Numbered from the stretch's first letter, positions 49,959-60,083 are shown. The stretch is DNA of 64,000 nt from Embleya scabrispora (GCF_002024165.1 NZ_MWQN01000001.1:2356001-2420000); one strand, 5' to 3'. The notes: a model not told the origin generated them from the sequence alone. Numbers and translations are program-made.

Positions 49959-50837
49959 TCAGTGTCCGGTCGGGTGCCAGACCGTGCGGATCTCGGTGAA
50001 CGCCAGCATGCGCGCGGTGCCCGGGTCCGCCGTCCAGTCCGGCTCCTTGGCCCCGGGGCGCAGCACCCGCTTGAGGTTGTCCGCCGCCGCGATCTCCAGG
50101 TCGCGCGCCGACGCGACGCCCGCGTCCGGCGCGACGCCGGTCAGGTCGATCGCGTTGACGTCCTGGTGGGACGCGAGCGTCGGGGCGATCTCCGCCGGGT
50201 GCCCGGTGAGGATGTTGACCACCCCGCCGGGCAGGTCGGAGACGGCCAGGACCTCGGCGAAGGACAGCGCGGGCAGCGCCGAGGCGCCGGCCGCGAGCAC
50301 GACGGCGGTATTGCCCGTGGCGATCACCGGCGCGACCGCGCTGGTCAGGCCGAGCAGCGAGGAGCGCTGCGAGGCGATCACCGCGACCACGCCGGTGGGC
50401 TCGGGCGTCGACCAGTTGGCGAACGGCCCGGCGACCGGATTGGCGCCGCCGGCGACCTGGGCGAGCTTGTCGGTCCACCCGGCGTACCAGACCCAGCGGT
50501 CCACGGCCGCGTCCACCGCCGCGAGCGCCTTCGTACGGTTGATCCCCTCGGCGGCGGCGACCTCGGTCGCGAACTGCTCGCGCCGACCCTCCAGCATCTC
50601 GGCGATCCGGTACAGGATCTGGCCCCGGTTGTACGCGGTGGCGCCCGACCAGCCCGGGAACGCCTTGCGCGCGGCGACCACCGCGTCGCGGGCGTCCTTG
50701 CGGCTGCCGCGCGGGGCGTTGGCCAGGGTCCGGCCCTTGCTGTCGGTCACCGCGTACACCCGCCCGCTCTCGGACCGGGGGAACTTGCCCCCGACGTACA
50801 GCTTGTAGGTCTTCAACACCTCAAGGCGCTCAGACAT
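49959..50837 (-). CDS. Half-length aldehyde dehydrogenase-like protein lacking the catalytic domain
   Basis: A 292-residue protein similar to the N-terminal coenzyme-binding half of aldehyde dehydrogenases (YKLYVGGKFPRSESGR; AFPGWSGATAYNRGQILYRI; GNTAVVLAAGASALPAL). It stops before the catalytic GGQxC segment, and the NAD-site Lys (normally VVLKPAE) is VVLAAGA. It overlaps the full-length enzyme upstream by 8 bp, so the pair is made together. I recall a similar pair in S. coelicolor. A non-catalytic partner or regulatory subunit is likely. Confidence 0.8.
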   Translation of the reverse strand: MSERLEVLKTYKLYVGGKFPRSESGRVYAVTDSKGRTLANAPRGSRKDARDAVVAARKAFPGWSGATAYNRGQILYRIAEMLEGRREQFATEVAAAEGINRTKALAAVDAAVDRWVWYAGWTDKLAQVAGGANPVAGPFANWSTPEPTGVVAVIASQRSSLLGLTSAVAPVIATGNTAVVLAAGASALPALSFAEVLAVSDLPGGVVNILTGHPAEIAPTLASHQDVNAIDLTGVAPDAGVASARDLEIAAADNLKRVLRPGAKEPDWTADPGTARMLAFTEIRTVWHPTGH

Positions 50838-52266
50838 CGAGGTAGGCCTCCAGCCCGTGGCGGCCACCCTCGCGGCCGAAGCCCGACTCCTTGTACCCGC
50901 CGAACGGCGAGGCCGGGTCGAACTTGTTGAACGTGTTGGTCCACACGACGCCCGCCCGCAGCCGCTGCGCGGTCCACAGGGCCTTGGCGCCCTTCTCCGT
51001 CCACACCCCGGCGGACAGGCCGTACGCGGTGTTGTTGGCCTTCTCCACGGCCTCGGCGGGAGTGCGGAAGGTCTGTACGGTCAGCACCGGGCCGAAGATC
51101 TCGTCCCGGGCGATCCGGTGCGCCTGGGTGACGCCGGTGAACACCGTCGGCGGGAACCAGAAGCCCTTGCCCGGCAGCTCGCCGGCCAGGGACCAGCGCT
51201 CGGCGCCCTCGGCCTCGCCCGCCGCGACCAACTCCTGGATGCGGGAGAGCTGCGCGGCCGAGTTGATCGCGCCGACGTCGGTGTTCTTGTCCAGCGGGTC
51301 GCCCACGCGCAGCGTCTTGATCCGCCGGGTCAGGCTCGCGAGCAGTTCGTCGGCCACCGACTCCTGCACGAGCAGTCGGGAGCCGGCGCAGCAGACCTGG
51401 CCGCCGTTGAAGAAGATGCCCTCGACGATGCCGTCCACGGCGGAGTCGATCGCCGCGTCGTCGTAGACGATGTTCGCGGCCTTGCCGCCCAGTTCGAGGG
51501 TGACCCGCTTGCGGGTGCCCGCGATGGTGCGGGCGATCTCCTTGCCCACGGCGGTCGAGCCGGTGAACGCGACCTTGTCCACGTCGGGGTGGGCGATCAG
51601 CGCGCGCCCGGTCTCCCCGGCGCCGGTGACGATGTTCACCACGCCGTTCGGCAGCCCGGCCTCGACGCAGATCTCGGCGAAGCGCAGCGCGGTCAGCGGG
51701 GTGGTCTCGGCCGGCTTGAGCACCACGGTGTTGCCGCCCGCGAGGGCCGGCGCCACCTTCCAGGCCAGCATCAGCAGCGGGAAGTTCCACGGGATGACCT
51801 GACCGGCCACGCCGATCGGCCTCGGGTCGGGCCCGAAGCCCGCGTGCGCGAGCTTGTCCGCCCAGCCCGCGTAGTGGAAGAAGTGCGCCGCGACCAGCGG
51901 GATGTCCACGTCGCGCGACTCGCGGATCGGCTTGCCGTTGTCGATCGACTCCAGCACGGCCAACTCGCGCGCGTGCTCCTGGATCAGTCGGGCGATCCGG
52001 AACAGGTACTTGGCGCGCTGCGCGCCGGGCAGCGCCGACCACGACTTGAACGCCTTGCGCGCGGCCTTGACCGCGCGGTCCACGTCCGCCTCGCCGCCGA
52101 CCGCGATCTCGGCCAGCACCTCCTCGGTGGCCGGGTTCACCGTCTTCAGCCGGCCGCCGTCCGTCGCCTCGGCGAAGGCGCCGTCGATGAACAGCCCGTA
52201 CGCCGGGGCGATGTCGACGATCGCGCGCGACTCGGGCGCGGGCGCGTACTCGAATGGGTTGCCCAT
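50830..52266 (-). CDS. Aldehyde dehydrogenase (NAD-dependent)
   Basis: A complete 478-residue aldehyde dehydrogenase. It shows [34 protein letters not shown], catalytic Glu258 (LELGGK) and catalytic Cys292 ([12 protein letters not shown]), with [11 protein letters not shown] and [15 protein letters not shown]. The ATG at 52266 lies 5 bp after the deoC stop, so it belongs to the deoC operon. Oxidation of acetaldehyde released by DeoC is the natural role. Confidence 0.93.
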   Translation of the reverse strand: MGNPFEYAPAPESRAIVDIAPAYGLFIDGAFAEATDGGRLKTVNPATEEVLAEIAVGGEADVDRAVKAARKAFKSWSALPGAQRAKYLFRIARLIQEHARELAVLESIDNGKPIRESRDVDIPLVAAHFFHYAGWADKLAHAGFGPDPRPIGVAGQVIPWNFPLLMLAWKVAPALAGGNTVVLKPAETTPLTALRFAEICVEAGLPNGVVNIVTGAGETGRALIAHPDVDKVAFTGSTAVGKEIARTIAGTRKRVTLELGGKAANIVYDDAAIDSAVDGIVEGIFFNGGQVCCAGSRLLVQESVADELLASLTRRIKTLRVGDPLDKNTDVGAINSAAQLSRIQELVAAGEAEGAERWSLAGELPGKGFWFPPTVFTGVTQAHRIARDEIFGPVLTVQTFRTPAEAVEKANNTAYGLSAGVWTEKGAKALWTAQRLRAGVVWTNTFNKFDPASPFGGYKESGFGREGGRHGLEAYLDV

Positions 52267-52271
52267 GGCTG

Positions 52272-53246
52272 TCAGTCCACCGTCACGTAGTCGGGGCCGG
52301 AGTAGCGGCCCGTGGCCAGCTTCTGGCGCTGCATCAGGAGGTCGTTGAGCAGGCTGGAGGCGCCGAGCCGGAACCAGTCGGGGTCCAGCCAGTCGGAGCC
52401 GACCGTCTCGTTGACCAGGACGAGATACTTCATCGCGTCCTTGGTGGTGCGGATCCCGCCGGCGGGCTTGACGCCCACCTGGCGACCGGTCGCCTCGCGG
52501 AAGTCGCGGACCGCCTGGAGCATCACCAGCGTCACCGGCAGTGTCGCGTTGACCGCGACCTTGCCCGTGGACGTCTTGATGAAATCGGCGCCCGCGAGCA
52601 TCGCCAGCCACGACGCGCGGCGAACGTTGTCGTACGTCGACAGTTCACCGGTCTCCAGAATCACCTTGAGGTGGGCGCTGCCACCGCCCGCGGCCTCGTC
52701 GCGCGCGCAGGCGGCCTTGACCGCGACGATCTCGTCGAAGACGTCGCGGTAGCGGCCCGCCAGGAACGCGCCGCGGTCGATGACCATGTCGATCTCGTCC
52801 GCGCCGGCGGCGACCGCGTAGGCCACGTCGGCGAGCTTGACGTCGAGCGAGGCGCGCCCGGACGGGAACGCGGTGGCGACCGCGGCGACGTGTACGCCGG
52901 AGTCGCCGAGCGCCGCCTTGGCCTCGGCGACCAGATCGCCGTAGACGCAGATCGCGGCGGGTCGGGGGGTGTCGGGGGCGCCCGGGTCCGGATGCAGCGC
53001 CTTGGCGCACAGGGACCGGACCTTGCCCGGGGTGTCGGCACCTTCCAATGTGGTCAGGTCGATCATCCGGATGGCGAGGTCGATCGCGGCGACCTTCGCA
53101 TCCGTCTTGATCGAGCGGGTGGCGAGCATCGCTGCCCGCGCTTCGGTTCCGACCCTGTCGACGCCGGGAAGCCCGTGCAGGAAGCGTCGAAGGGCCGCTT
53201 CGGACGAGGTGACCTCGGCCGGGTCGGCGAGAATTGCAGACGGCAT
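52272..53246 (-). CDS. deoC: Deoxyribose-phosphate aldolase
   Basis: A 324-residue class I aldolase that cleaves deoxyribose-5-phosphate to acetaldehyde and glyceraldehyde-3-phosphate. The Schiff-base lysine lies in ADFIKTSTGK and the second lysine in VGVKPAGGIRT. DEIDMVIDRGAFLAGRY is also typical. The start may be ATG 53246 or GTG 53252. The latter sits exactly six bases after a TATGCT hexamer and would be leaderless. It heads an operon with the two aldehyde dehydrogenase genes. Confidence 0.94.
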   Translation of the reverse strand: MPSAILADPAEVTSSEAALRRFLHGLPGVDRVGTEARAAMLATRSIKTDAKVAAIDLAIRMIDLTTLEGADTPGKVRSLCAKALHPDPGAPDTPRPAAICVYGDLVAEAKAALGDSGVHVAAVATAFPSGRASLDVKLADVAYAVAAGADEIDMVIDRGAFLAGRYRDVFDEIVAVKAACARDEAAGGGSAHLKVILETGELSTYDNVRRASWLAMLAGADFIKTSTGKVAVNATLPVTLVMLQAVRDFREATGRQVGVKPAGGIRTTKDAMKYLVLVNETVGSDWLDPDWFRLGASSLLNDLLMQRQKLATGRYSGPDYVTVD

Positions 53247-53258
53247 GCTCACAAGACG

Positions 53259-53277
53259 AGCATATCTACTCGCGTAG
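53259..53277 (-). promoter_or_regulatory. deoC promoter with CTACGCGAGTAG operator
   Basis: On the minus strand CTACGCGAGTAG (53277-53266, one mismatched pair) is followed after one base by TATGCT (53264-53259), and six bases later by GTG. The operator abuts the -10, so a bound protein should block initiation. It is nearly identical to the site before add. Confidence 0.55.
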
Positions 53278-53372
53278 CGTCCGGGCCGGCGGTCCGGTCG
53301 AGGCAAAGTGCCGAGGCGTTCGATACCCGGGCATCGACACCCGCGCGCCGTGGTGCGGCACAATCACCGGTC

Positions 53373-53960
53373 ATGAGCAGCGACGAGGACATCACCACGT
53401 ACCGCTCCCGACCGGCGATGGCCGTCGGGGTGCTTCTGATCGCCGTCGGGCTGTGGATGGTGATCGACACGTTGATCCGCGGCGACGGGGACACCAAGTG
53501 GCTCGCGATCGCCGTCGTGGTCTTCTTCGCGATCCTGGTGGTCGCGCTCACGCTGCGCTCGGCGGTGCTGGTCGGGCCGGAGCAATTGGTGATCCGCAAC
53601 CCGTTCCGCACCATCGTGGTGCCGTGGGGCGCGGTGGAGCGGGTGCGCGCCGAATACTCGATCGAGGTGCGCGCGGACGACAGGTCCTTCCACATCTGGG
53701 CGATCCCGGTCTCGCTGCGCGAACGCAAGCGCGCGCTGCGACAGCAGGGCCGCGCCGCCGCCGAGGATCCGTACGGCCGCGGCAGCGCGCACGACCTGCC
53801 CCAGCTCTCGCACGCCGACCAGGTGGTGGACGACCTGCGCGGGATGAGCGAGCAGTTCGCCAAGGCGTCCACCGGTCCGGTGCGGGTGCACTGGTCGCCG
53901 GAGATCCTGGGCGGCCTGGCCGTGTCCGGCGTCGCCTCGGTGCTGCTCGGGCTGCTCTAG
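53373..53960 (+). CDS. PH-domain membrane protein
   Basis: A 195-residue protein with two N-terminal helices (about residues 17-60), then a PH-like domain (LVGPEQLVIRNPFRTIVVPW; VRAEYSIEVRADDRSFHIWA). It ends with a possible third helix (VSGVASVLLGLL). It resembles streptomycete PH-domain proteins of unknown function that I recall next to deoC. The ATG at 53373 was chosen; it is divergent from deoC. Confidence 0.82.
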   Translation: MSSDEDITTYRSRPAMAVGVLLIAVGLWMVIDTLIRGDGDTKWLAIAVVVFFAILVVALTLRSAVLVGPEQLVIRNPFRTIVVPWGAVERVRAEYSIEVRADDRSFHIWAIPVSLRERKRALRQQGRAAAEDPYGRGSAHDLPQLSHADQVVDDLRGMSEQFAKASTGPVRVHWSPEILGGLAVSGVASVLLGLL

Positions 53961-54004
53961 GACCCGCCGCGATCCGCTCCGGCGCGGATCGGGCCGATCT
54001 CCGG

Positions 54005-54059
54005 CGCACACGCGAGCGGCCCTCGACCCGGGTGGGGTCGAGGGCCGCTCGCGTGTGCG
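54005..54059. terminator. Long hairpin between PH-domain gene and deoA
   Basis: A perfect stem of at least 24 bp (54005-54028 with 54036-54059; it begins CGCACACGCGAGCGG) with a 7-nt loop sits between two convergent stop codons. It probably terminates both the PH-domain gene and the long nucleoside operon. Confidence 0.8.
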
Positions 54060-54069
54060 TGGCCAAGCG

Positions 54070-55356
54070 TCAGGCCGTCGGGCCGATGCGGTCGATCAGG
54101 ATCGGGGTCGGCTCGAACGTGGTGCCCGTCGGGGCGATCGTGATCGCGTCGGACAGGATCTCGGTCGCGTACTCGAAGCGCTCCGGGGTGTCGGTGTGCA
54201 GAGTCAGCAGGGGCTGACCGGCGACCACCGTGTCGCCCGGCTTGGCGTGCAGTTCGACGCCCGCGCCCGCCTGGACCTGCTCCTCCTTGCGGGCCCGACC
54301 CGCGCCCAGGCGCCAGGCCGAGACGCCGACCGCGTAGGCGTCGACCCGGGTCAGCACGCCGGACGAGGCGGCGGTGACCACCTGCGTCTCGCGCGCCACC
54401 GGCAGCTTGGCGTCCGGGTCGCCGCCCTGGGCCCCGATCATCCGCCGCCACACGTCCATCGCCGAGCCGTCGCGCAGCGCGTCGGCCGGATCGATCCGGG
54501 TCTGCCCGGCCGCCGCCAGCATCTCCCGGGCCAGCGCCACGGTCAGCTCGACGACATCCGCCGGACCGCCGCCGGCCAGCACCTCGACCGATTCGCGGAC
54601 TTCGAGGGCGTTGCCCGCGGTCAGACCCAACGGGGTGGACATGTCGGTCAGCAGCGCGACCGTCTTGACCCCGTGGTCCACGCCCAGCCGGACCATGGTG
54701 CGGGCCAGTTCGCGCGCGTTGTCCAGGTCCTTCATGAACGCGCCCGAGCCGACCTTGACGTCGAGCACCAGCGCGCCGGTGCCCTCGGCGATCTTCTTGC
54801 TCATGATCGAGCTGGCGATCAGCGGGATCGCCTCGACCGTGCCGGTCACGTCGCGCAGCGCGTACAGCTTCTTGTCGGCCGGCGCCAGTCCGTCGCCCGC
54901 CGCGCAGATCACCGCGCCGACGTCCTCGAGGACTCGCAACATCGCGTCGTTGGACAGCGCCGCCTGCCACCCCGGGATGGCCTCCAGCTTGTCCAGCGTG
55001 CCGCCGGTGTGGCCGAGGCCGCGACCGGACAGCTGCGGCACGGCGACACCGCACGCGGCGACCAGCGGGGCCAGCGGCAGGGTGATCTTGTCGCCCACCC
55101 CACCGGTGGAGTGCTTGTCGGCCGTCGGCCGGGACAGCGTCGAGAAGTCCATCCGCTCGCCCGAGGCGATCATCGCGTCGGTCCAGCGGTTGATCTCCGT
55201 CGCGTTCATCCCGTTGAGCAGGATGGCCATCGCGAGCGCCGACATCTGCTCGTCCGCGACCTCGCCGCGGGTGTACGCATCGACCACCCAGTCGATCTGA
55301 GCCGCCGTCAGTTCACCGCGGTCCCGCTTCGTTCGGATGACCGAAATCGCGTCCAT
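54070..55356 (-). CDS. deoA: Thymidine (pyrimidine-nucleoside) phosphorylase
   Basis: A 428-residue phosphorylase that releases thymine or uracil from deoxynucleosides. It contains the glycine-rich KHSTGGVGDKITLPLAPL, the signature LSGRGLGHTGGTLDKLE (about residues 105-121), and the C-terminal barrel-sandwich domain. MDAISVIRTKRD at 55356 matches the usual start; an ATG at 55365 is possible. It is the last gene of the nucleoside uptake operon, 57 bp after cdd. Confidence 0.95.
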   Translation of the reverse strand: MDAISVIRTKRDRGELTAAQIDWVVDAYTRGEVADEQMSALAMAILLNGMNATEINRWTDAMIASGERMDFSTLSRPTADKHSTGGVGDKITLPLAPLVAACGVAVPQLSGRGLGHTGGTLDKLEAIPGWQAALSNDAMLRVLEDVGAVICAAGDGLAPADKKLYALRDVTGTVEAIPLIASSIMSKKIAEGTGALVLDVKVGSGAFMKDLDNARELARTMVRLGVDHGVKTVALLTDMSTPLGLTAGNALEVRESVEVLAGGGPADVVELTVALAREMLAAAGQTRIDPADALRDGSAMDVWRRMIGAQGGDPDAKLPVARETQVVTAASSGVLTRVDAYAVGVSAWRLGAGRARKEEQVQAGAGVELHAKPGDTVVAGQPLLTLHTDTPERFEYATEILSDAITIAPTGTTFEPTPILIDRIGPTA

Positions 55357-55413
55357 GCCGTCCATTTCCTCTCGGCCGCCGAGGCGGCCCGTTCGACTTC
55401 CGGACACACGGTG

Positions 55414-55812
55414 CTACGCGAGGTCCTCGGGCCCGAAGGCATCCGGCAGGATCTCCCGCAACGGCCGTATCCCGTGCTTGGTTTCCAGCAACATCCCCGG
55501 GCCGCCGTGCTCCCACAGCAACTGCCGGCAGCGCCCACAGGGCATCAGTACCGCACCCTCGCCGTCCACGCAGCAAAACGCCACGAGCCGGCCGCCCCCG
55601 CTCGCGTGCAGCGCGGACACCAGACCGCACTCCGCGCACAGCGTGAGGCCGTACGACGCGTTCTCCACGTTGCACCCGGACACGATCCGGCCGTCGTCCA
55701 CGAGGGCCGAGGCGCCGACCGGATACTTCGAGTACGGCACGTACGCGCCCCGCATCGCCGCCCGCGCCGCGTCCCGCAGCGCGGGCCAATCGATCTCCGA
55801 CACGCCCGTCAT
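55414..55812 (-). CDS. cdd: Cytidine deaminase
   Basis: A 132-residue tetrameric-type cytidine deaminase. The zinc and catalytic residues are Cys59-Ala-Glu61 (TLCAECG) and Cys92/Cys95 (MPCGRCRQLL), with NVENASYGL before them. It deaminates (deoxy)cytidine to (deoxy)uridine. Its ATG overlaps the permease stop by four bases, placing it firmly in the transporter operon. Confidence 0.95.
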   Translation of the reverse strand: MTGVSEIDWPALRDAARAAMRGAYVPYSKYPVGASALVDDGRIVSGCNVENASYGLTLCAECGLVSALHASGGGRLVAFCCVDGEGAVLMPCGRCRQLLWEHGGPGMLLETKHGIRPLREILPDAFGPEDLA

Positions 55813-57158
55813 CCCTTCGTGTAGGGCTTGTTGGCCGCCGCCGGAGCGCGCACCTTGCCGACCAGACCGGCCACCGCGAAGATCGTCACCACGTACGGCA
55901 TCATCTGCAGGAACTGGCTCGGGATCGACGTGTTCAGCGGCTGCAACGAGGTCGCGAGCGCGCTGGTGAAGCCGAATAGCAGCGCCGCGGCGACCGCCCC
56001 CAGCGGACGCCAGCGCCCGAAGATGACCGCCGCGAGCGCGATGTAACCCGCGCCGGAGGTCATGTCCTTCGAGAAGGTGCCCACCGTGCCGATGGTCAGG
56101 AACGCGCCGCCGACACCGGCGATCGCGCCCGCCATCATCACGTTGCGGTAGCGGGTCGCGTTGACCTTGATGCCGACCGTGTCCGCCGCCGTCGGGTGCT
56201 CGCCCACCGCGCGGGCGCGCAGCCCCCAGCGGGTGTGGAACAGGCCCAGGTGCACGATCACGATCAGCGCGTACATCAGGTACACGATCACGTTGACGTC
56301 GAACAGGACCGGGCCGATCACCGGGATGTCGGCGAAGCCCGGGATCCGGATGTTGTCGAACACGCCCGGGTCGTTGTACTGCTCGGGGTCCTTCTGCAGC
56401 AGCTGCGTGTAGAGGAAGCCGGTGATGCCGGTGACCAGCAGGTTGATCACCACACCGAGGACGACCTGCTCGACCAGGTAGCGCACCGCGAAGACCGCGA
56501 GCAGTCCGCCGATCAGCGCGCCCGCGACCGCGCCGGCGGCCAGCCCGGCCCACAACGACCCGGTCACCGACCCGGTCAGCGCGGCGGCGAACGCGCCGAA
56601 CAGGAACTGGCCGTCGATGGCGATGTTGACCACGCCGGAGCGCTCGCCGATCACGCCGGCGAGCGCGCCGAGCACCAGCGGCACCGCGGCCAGCAGGGTG
56701 TTCTGCAGGGCGCCCGCGAAGGACATCTGCTTGCCCGCGACCGCCCACACCAGGAACGCGATCACGAACGCGATCAAGAACAGCGCGATGCTCAGCCGGA
56801 CGGCCAGGCGCGAGCGGTCGAAGGCGATCCGCAACCCGCCCGCGACCATGCACACCACGGACATCGCGATCGCCACACCGCGCGCGGGCAGCGACAGGTC
56901 GCCCACGTGGGTGGTGTCGCGGTTGGGCACGGTCATCCCGAAGACCGCGTCCTCGCCGCCCGAGGTGCCGAAGCCGAACGCCCACAGCGCGTACAGCCCG
57001 ACCAGGACGAAACCGATGCCCGTGATCAGGGCCTTCTTCCGGGCCGCGGCCCGCACCACGTCGGCGGCCTCGCCGGTGGGGTTCACCGGAGCCTCCACGT
57101 CGGGGGCGATCACGGTGTCCGCCACCTGCGTGCCTCCTTCAGGATTCCGCTCGGTCAT
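55809..57158 (-). CDS. Nucleoside ABC transporter permease 2
   Basis: A 449-residue permease of the BPD_transp_2 family (YufQ/NupQ type) with about ten helices. The core begins LQNTLLAAVPLVLGALAGVIGE and contains SGVVNIAIDGQFLFGA, the conserved EAA-like region. An unusually long N-terminal part (about residues 1-145) carries three extra helices. It overlaps permease 1 upstream and cdd downstream by ATGA junctions, giving one operon. Confidence 0.92.
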   Translation of the reverse strand: MTERNPEGGTQVADTVIAPDVEAPVNPTGEAADVVRAAARKKALITGIGFVLVGLYALWAFGFGTSGGEDAVFGMTVPNRDTTHVGDLSLPARGVAIAMSVVCMVAGGLRIAFDRSRLAVRLSIALFLIAFVIAFLVWAVAGKQMSFAGALQNTLLAAVPLVLGALAGVIGERSGVVNIAIDGQFLFGAFAAALTGSVTGSLWAGLAAGAVAGALIGGLLAVFAVRYLVEQVVLGVVINLLVTGITGFLYTQLLQKDPEQYNDPGVFDNIRIPGFADIPVIGPVLFDVNVIVYLMYALIVIVHLGLFHTRWGLRARAVGEHPTAADTVGIKVNATRYRNVMMAGAIAGVGGAFLTIGTVGTFSKDMTSGAGYIALAAVIFGRWRPLGAVAAALLFGFTSALATSLQPLNTSIPSQFLQMMPYVVTIFAVAGLVGKVRAPAAANKPYTKG

Positions 57159-58468
57159 GCCTGGACCCCCACGGTCTCCTTGGCGGCCAGCGGCCCGCCC
57201 TCGGCGCCCTTGCGGGCACCGCGCAGCCGGAAGATCGAGCGCACCAGCGGCGGCGCCGCGACGAACAGCACGATCACGGCCTGGATGACGATGACGATGT
57301 CGACGGACACGTTCGCGGACGCCTGCATGACCGAACCGCCCGCGCGCAGCGCGCCGAACAGCAGCGCGGCCAGCACCGTGCCCAGCGGCTTGGTCCGACC
57401 GAGCAGGGCCACGGTGATCGCGTCGAAGCCGATGCCGGCGTCGATGGCCGGGGTCAGCGTGTGTGCCGGGTTGGTCGAGCTCATCACCTGCGAGACACCG
57501 GCGAGACCGGCCATCGCACCGGCGATCACCATCGCCAGGATCTGTGCCCGGGCCACGCTCATCCCCGCCGTACGGGCCGCGTCCGGGTTGGAGCCCACCG
57601 CGCGCAGCTCGAAGCCGAGCGTGGAGCGGTTGAGCAGCCACCAGTAGATCCCGGCCGCGAGCAGCGCCAGGATGATGCCGAAGTGGATCCGCAGGTTGTC
57701 GCCGAACAGGTTCGGCAACACCGCGTTGTCGTGCGCGTCCTTGCCGATCGGCTGCGACTGCCCGCCGCGTCGGAAGGTGTCGGTGGTCAGCAGCCAGCCG
57801 AGCAGCAGCACCGCGACGTGGTTGAGCATGATCGTGACGATCACCTCGTGCGCGCCGAAGCGGGCCTTGAGGAAACCGGCGATGCCCGCGTACAGACCGC
57901 CGCCGATCACGCCGGCGAGGATCACGAACACCAGGTGGATCACCGGCGGCAGGTCGACGACGAACCCTATCCACGACGCGAACACCGCGCCGGCGATGAT
58001 CTGCCCCTGCGCACCGATGTTGAACAGCCCGGTGCGGAACGCGATCGAGACCGCGAGACCGCCGAAGATCAGCGGGGTGGCCTGGGTGATCGTCTCGGAG
58101 ATCGGCCGGAAGTTGTCCTCGATCGAGCCGTCGGCGAACAGGTCCGGGTTCATGATCGAACCCTTGAACATCGCGCTGTAGGCGTCGGAGACCAGGCTCC
58201 ACGAGGCGGACAGCGCGTCGCCGGGGGCGGCGGTGAAGTACTTGTACTGGTCGAGCACGTCCTGGTCCGCGAGGATCATCAGGACGCCGCCGACCACCAG
58301 GGCGAGCAGGATGGCCAGGAACGTCACCACGGCCGAGTTGCCGGTGATGATCGCGTCGAGCATCGCTCGGCCCAGGGACGACTTGGGCGGCGCGGTCGCG
58401 CTCGCCCCGGTCGCCGCCGGCTTCGCCTCGCTCGGCTTGCCGGGCGTGCTCTTGTTGTCCTCGGTCAC
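57155..58468 (-). CDS. Nucleoside ABC transporter permease 1
   Basis: A 437-residue BPD_transp_2 permease (YufP/NupP type). A charged Ala/Lys/Pro N-terminus precedes about nine helices. The conserved FRTGLFNIGAQGQIIAGA and GSNPDAARTAGMSVARAQ segments are present. The large extracellular loop (about 85-140) is typical of the family. It overlaps the ATPase gene by an ATGA junction. It forms the heteromeric channel with permease 2. Confidence 0.92.
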   Translation of the reverse strand: MTEDNKSTPGKPSEAKPAATGASATAPPKSSLGRAMLDAIITGNSAVVTFLAILLALVVGGVLMILADQDVLDQYKYFTAAPGDALSASWSLVSDAYSAMFKGSIMNPDLFADGSIEDNFRPISETITQATPLIFGGLAVSIAFRTGLFNIGAQGQIIAGAVFASWIGFVVDLPPVIHLVFVILAGVIGGGLYAGIAGFLKARFGAHEVIVTIMLNHVAVLLLGWLLTTDTFRRGGQSQPIGKDAHDNAVLPNLFGDNLRIHFGIILALLAAGIYWWLLNRSTLGFELRAVGSNPDAARTAGMSVARAQILAMVIAGAMAGLAGVSQVMSSTNPAHTLTPAIDAGIGFDAITVALLGRTKPLGTVLAALLFGALRAGGSVMQASANVSVDIVIVIQAVIVLFVAAPPLVRSIFRLRGARKGAEGGPLAAKETVGVQA

Positions 58469-60083
58469 GCTGGGTCCTCCTCCCCCGGGGTTGCGTCGCT
58501 CTCGTTCGTGATCGTCTTGGCCTCGACCGGCGCGGCCGGGGCCGTGTCGCCACGGGTGGCTCCGGCGCCGTCGCCGTGCTCCGCGCCGGGCAGCACGCCG
58601 GCCATCAGCAGCCCCAGGTCGCCGCGCGAGGTGGTCGGCGAGACGATGTCCACGATCCGGCCCCGGTACATCACCGCGATCCGGTCGGCCAGCGCGACCA
58701 CCTCGTCCAATTCGGTGGACACGATGATCACCGGGGTGCCCACGTCGCGCTCGGCCACGATCCGCTTGTGGATGAACTCCATCGCCCCCACGTCCACCCC
58801 TCGGGTGGGCTGCGAGGCGATGAACAGCCGCAGCGGGCGCGAGAGTTCGCGCGCGACCACGACCTTTTGCTGATTGCCGCCGGACAACGTGCCCGCCGGC
58901 GAGTCGATGGTCTGGGTGCGGATGTCGAACTCCTCGACCCGCTTGCGCGCGTTGTCGCGCACCGCGCTCGGCACGATCGACCCGCGCCTGCCGAACGGCG
59001 CCTGGGTGACCATGTCCAGGACCAGGTTCTCGGCCACCGTGAAGTCGCTCACGATGCCGTCGTGCTGGCGGTCCTCGGGGACGAAGCCGACCCCGGAGCC
59101 GAGGATCTGCCGCGGGCTCATGCCCGCCAGGTCCTTCCCGTCCAGGCTGATCGACCCGGCGGCGGGGGCGCGCAGCCCCAGGATCGCCTGGGTCAACTCG
59201 CTCTGGCCGTTGCCGTCCACGCCCGCGATGCCCAGGATCTCGCCCTCGCGCAGGTGCAGGTCGACCCGGTCCACCACGGCCTGCCCGTTGGCGTCGAGCA
59301 CGGTCAGGTCGTTGATCTCCAGACGCACCGCGCCCGGCGCGGCCTCGGTCTTGTCGACCACCAGCTTGACCGGCCGGCCGACCATCAGCGACGCGAGTTC
59401 CTTCTCCGAGGAGGCCGGGTCGGCGGTGCCGACGACCTTGCCGCGACGGATCACGGTGATCCGGTCGGCGACGGCCTTGACCTCCTTGAGCTTGTGCGTG
59501 ATGAACACGATGGAGTGGCCGGACTCGCGCAGAGCGCGCATCACCCGGAACAACTCCTCGGTCTCCTGGGGGTGAGCACCGCGGTGGGCTCGTCCAGGAT
59601 CAGCACCTTGGCGTCGCGCACCAGGGCCTTGAGGATCTCCACCCGCTGTTGCAGACCGACGGGAAGGTCCTCGACCAGCATGTCCGGGTCGACCTTGAGG
59701 CCGTACTCGTCGACGAGGTCGAGCACCTTCTTGCGGGCCCGACGGCGGTCCAGCCAGCCCATCGGCTTGGTTTCCTCGTGGCCGAGCATGACGTTCTCGG
59801 CGACGGTGAAGACCGGGACCAGCATGAAGTGTTGGTGGACCATGCCGATGCCGGCGTCGATCGCGTCACCGGCGGTGCGGAACTTGCGGGGGGTCCCGTC
59901 GACGACGATCTCGCCCTCGGTGGGCTCGTAGAGCCCGTAGAGCACGTTCATCAGGGTCGACTTGCCGGCACCGTTCTCACCGAGAAGGCAGTGGATCTCC
60001 CCCGGCTCGACGGTCAGGTCGATGTGGTCGTTGGCGACCAGCGACCCGAACCGTTTCGTGATTCCGCGCAGTTCGAGCTTCAA
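58465..60083 (-). pseudogene. Nucleoside ABC transporter ATPase, interrupted by a 1-nt frameshift
   Basis: This is a two-cassette ATPase of the YufO/NupO type. The first cassette (start 60083) has Walker A GENGAGKSTLMNV and Walker B LILDEPTAVLTP. The frame then breaks in a run of five G on the plus strand (59568-59572). One more base would restore LTPQETEELFRVMRALRE and continue through the second cassette (GVDGNGQSELTQ, LSGGNQQKVVVARELSR). The repaired protein would be about 539 residues, the normal length. All other residues look conserved, so a sequencing homopolymer error or very recent mutation is likelier than decay. Confidence 0.88.
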
